A stretch of DNA of 5,579 nt from an uncultured Oscillospiraceae bacterium. GTDB taxonomy: Bacteria > Bacillota > Clostridia > Oscillospirales > Acutalibacteraceae. A model generated the notes under the pieces. That model worked only from the letters and a program-made list of their open reading frames with translations. It made no database searches and was not told the DNA's origin. A program made the translations under genes and the position numbers. Positions 5,115 through 5,579 of the stretch are shown here, piece by piece. Location: NCBI GenBank assembly GCA_900552605.1, contig USAR01000110.1:1-5579 (forward strand). Reading direction: 5' to 3'. Each line of letters opens with the position of its first letter. Within the stretch, counting starts at the first letter, position 1.

Positions 5115-5579
5115 TTATTCCTCCGACTGTTCCAGAATTTTTTGTGCTTGCTCCCACTCTGCCATTTTTCTTTCAAGCCCGGCTTCGTTTTCCGAAAGCT
5201 CTTTTGAAAGCTGCTGCACCTTTTCGTAATCCGCACTGTTTTCAGGCAGTGTTAAAAGGGTGTTTATCTCGTCGTTTTTTTGCTCAAGCTCTTCAATCTC
5301 CTTTTCAAGCCTTGCAACAGCCGATTTCGCTTTCCGCAGTTCCGAAGCGGCTTTTTTACGCTCTAAATACGTTGCACCGCCCGTGCCCGGCTGCTTTGCC
5401 ACCGTGGTTTTTTGCGGCAAGGATGCCGTGGGTCTGTTTTCGCAAAATTCGTCGTAGTTTCCTTTAAAGGAAGTAAGCGAGCCGTCTTGCAGCCACAATA
5501 TTCTCGTTGCAAGGCGGTTTATCAGATAGCGGTCATGAGAGATTATAAACAAGGTGCCGCCGTAGTCCGACAGTGCGTT
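5115..5579 (-). CDS. ABC-F family ATP-binding protein, C-terminal fragment (5' end outside window)
   Basis: The frame is open to the window edge and encodes the last 154 residues, so the true start lies upstream; the TTG at 5552 is internal. Visible residues 2-18 (ALSDYGGTL then FIISHDRY) are the end of the second nucleotide-binding domain, with the H-loop histidine in SHDRY. RLATRILWLQDGSLTSFKGNYDEF (22-45 region) is the typical ABC-F sequence after it. A polar linker (48-72) leads to a charged C-terminal coiled-coil hairpin (about 76-154) broken at TLPENSADY. ABC-F proteins are soluble paired-ATPase factors that bind the ribosomal E site; some regulate translation, others protect ribosomes from antibiotics. 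The C-terminal coiled coil suggests a Uup/YdiF/YheS-like housekeeping type rather than a dedicated resistance protein. The P-loops and the interdomain linker that would decide this lie outside the window. It ends in TAA at 5115-5117, six bases before the HAD gene. Confidence 0.93.
   Translation of the reverse strand, partial: NALSDYGGTLFIISHDRYLINRLATRILWLQDGSLTSFKGNYDEFCENRPTASLPQKTTVAKQPGTGGATYLERKKAASELRKAKSAVARLEKEIEELEQKNDEINTLLTLPENSADYEKVQQLSKELSENEAGLERKMAEWEQAQKILEQSEE
5120..5124 (-). promoter_or_regulatory. Shine-Dalgarno of the HAD gene inside the ABC-F 3' end
   Basis: GGAGG occurs within the final Ser-Glu-Glu codons of the ABC-F gene, just before its TAA. Ribosomes finishing the upstream gene are delivered next to the HAD start (5108), which is consistent with translational coupling. 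Confidence 0.85.

Overview
The window looks like a stretch of a Bacillota (Clostridia) chromosome, probably from a gut Ruminococcaceae/Oscillospiraceae-type anaerobe. This placement is inference. It rests on the consensus sigma-A type promoters, the GGAGG Shine-Dalgarno sites at a normal distance, the AT-rich spacers against moderately GC-rich coding sequence, and the gene families present. All five real genes lie on the minus strand, so transcription runs from high to low coordinates.

Layout in the direction of transcription. (1) 5579-5115: the C-terminal part of an ABC-F type ATPase (translation factor or ribosome-protection family), cut by the window edge. (2) 5108-4284: a Cof-type HAD phosphatase, six bases after the ABC-F stop and with its Shine-Dalgarno inside the ABC-F 3' end, so the two are almost certainly co-transcribed and translationally coupled. 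(3) A 101-base gap with an 11-bp hairpin that has an alternative fold. (4) 4182-3451: a small RluA-family pseudouridine synthase, closed by a textbook intrinsic terminator (3388-3420). (5) A perfect TTGACA-16-TATAAT promoter (3306-3333) drives 3231-1654, a membrane-anchored protein with an N-terminal zinc ribbon, one transmembrane helix, TPR-like helical repeats and a C-terminal NPCBM-like beta domain. It ends at a second strong terminator (1578-1626). (6) A gene-free stretch (about 1226-1577) is dominated by a long inverted repeat (1302-1498) with a 34-base arm and nested hairpins. (7) A likely promoter (1197-1225) and a hairpin-rich leader of about 170 bases precede a secreted protein (1021 to beyond base 1). 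That protein has a signal peptide and a discoidin (F5/8 type C)-like carbohydrate-binding region, and its C-terminus is outside the window.

The ABC-F, HAD and RluA genes form an ordinary housekeeping cluster. ABC-F and RluA proteins act on the ribosome or RNA, and the HAD enzyme is a general small-molecule phosphatase. The zinc-ribbon protein and the secreted protein are separate single-gene transcription units, both probably facing the cell surface. I see no CRISPR array, tRNA, rRNA, transposase or phage gene. I do not see a clear new multi-gene system. The most unusual objects are the 195-base inverted-repeat element, the domain combination of the zinc-ribbon protein, the structured leader of the secreted-protein gene, and the competing hairpins between the HAD and RluA genes.
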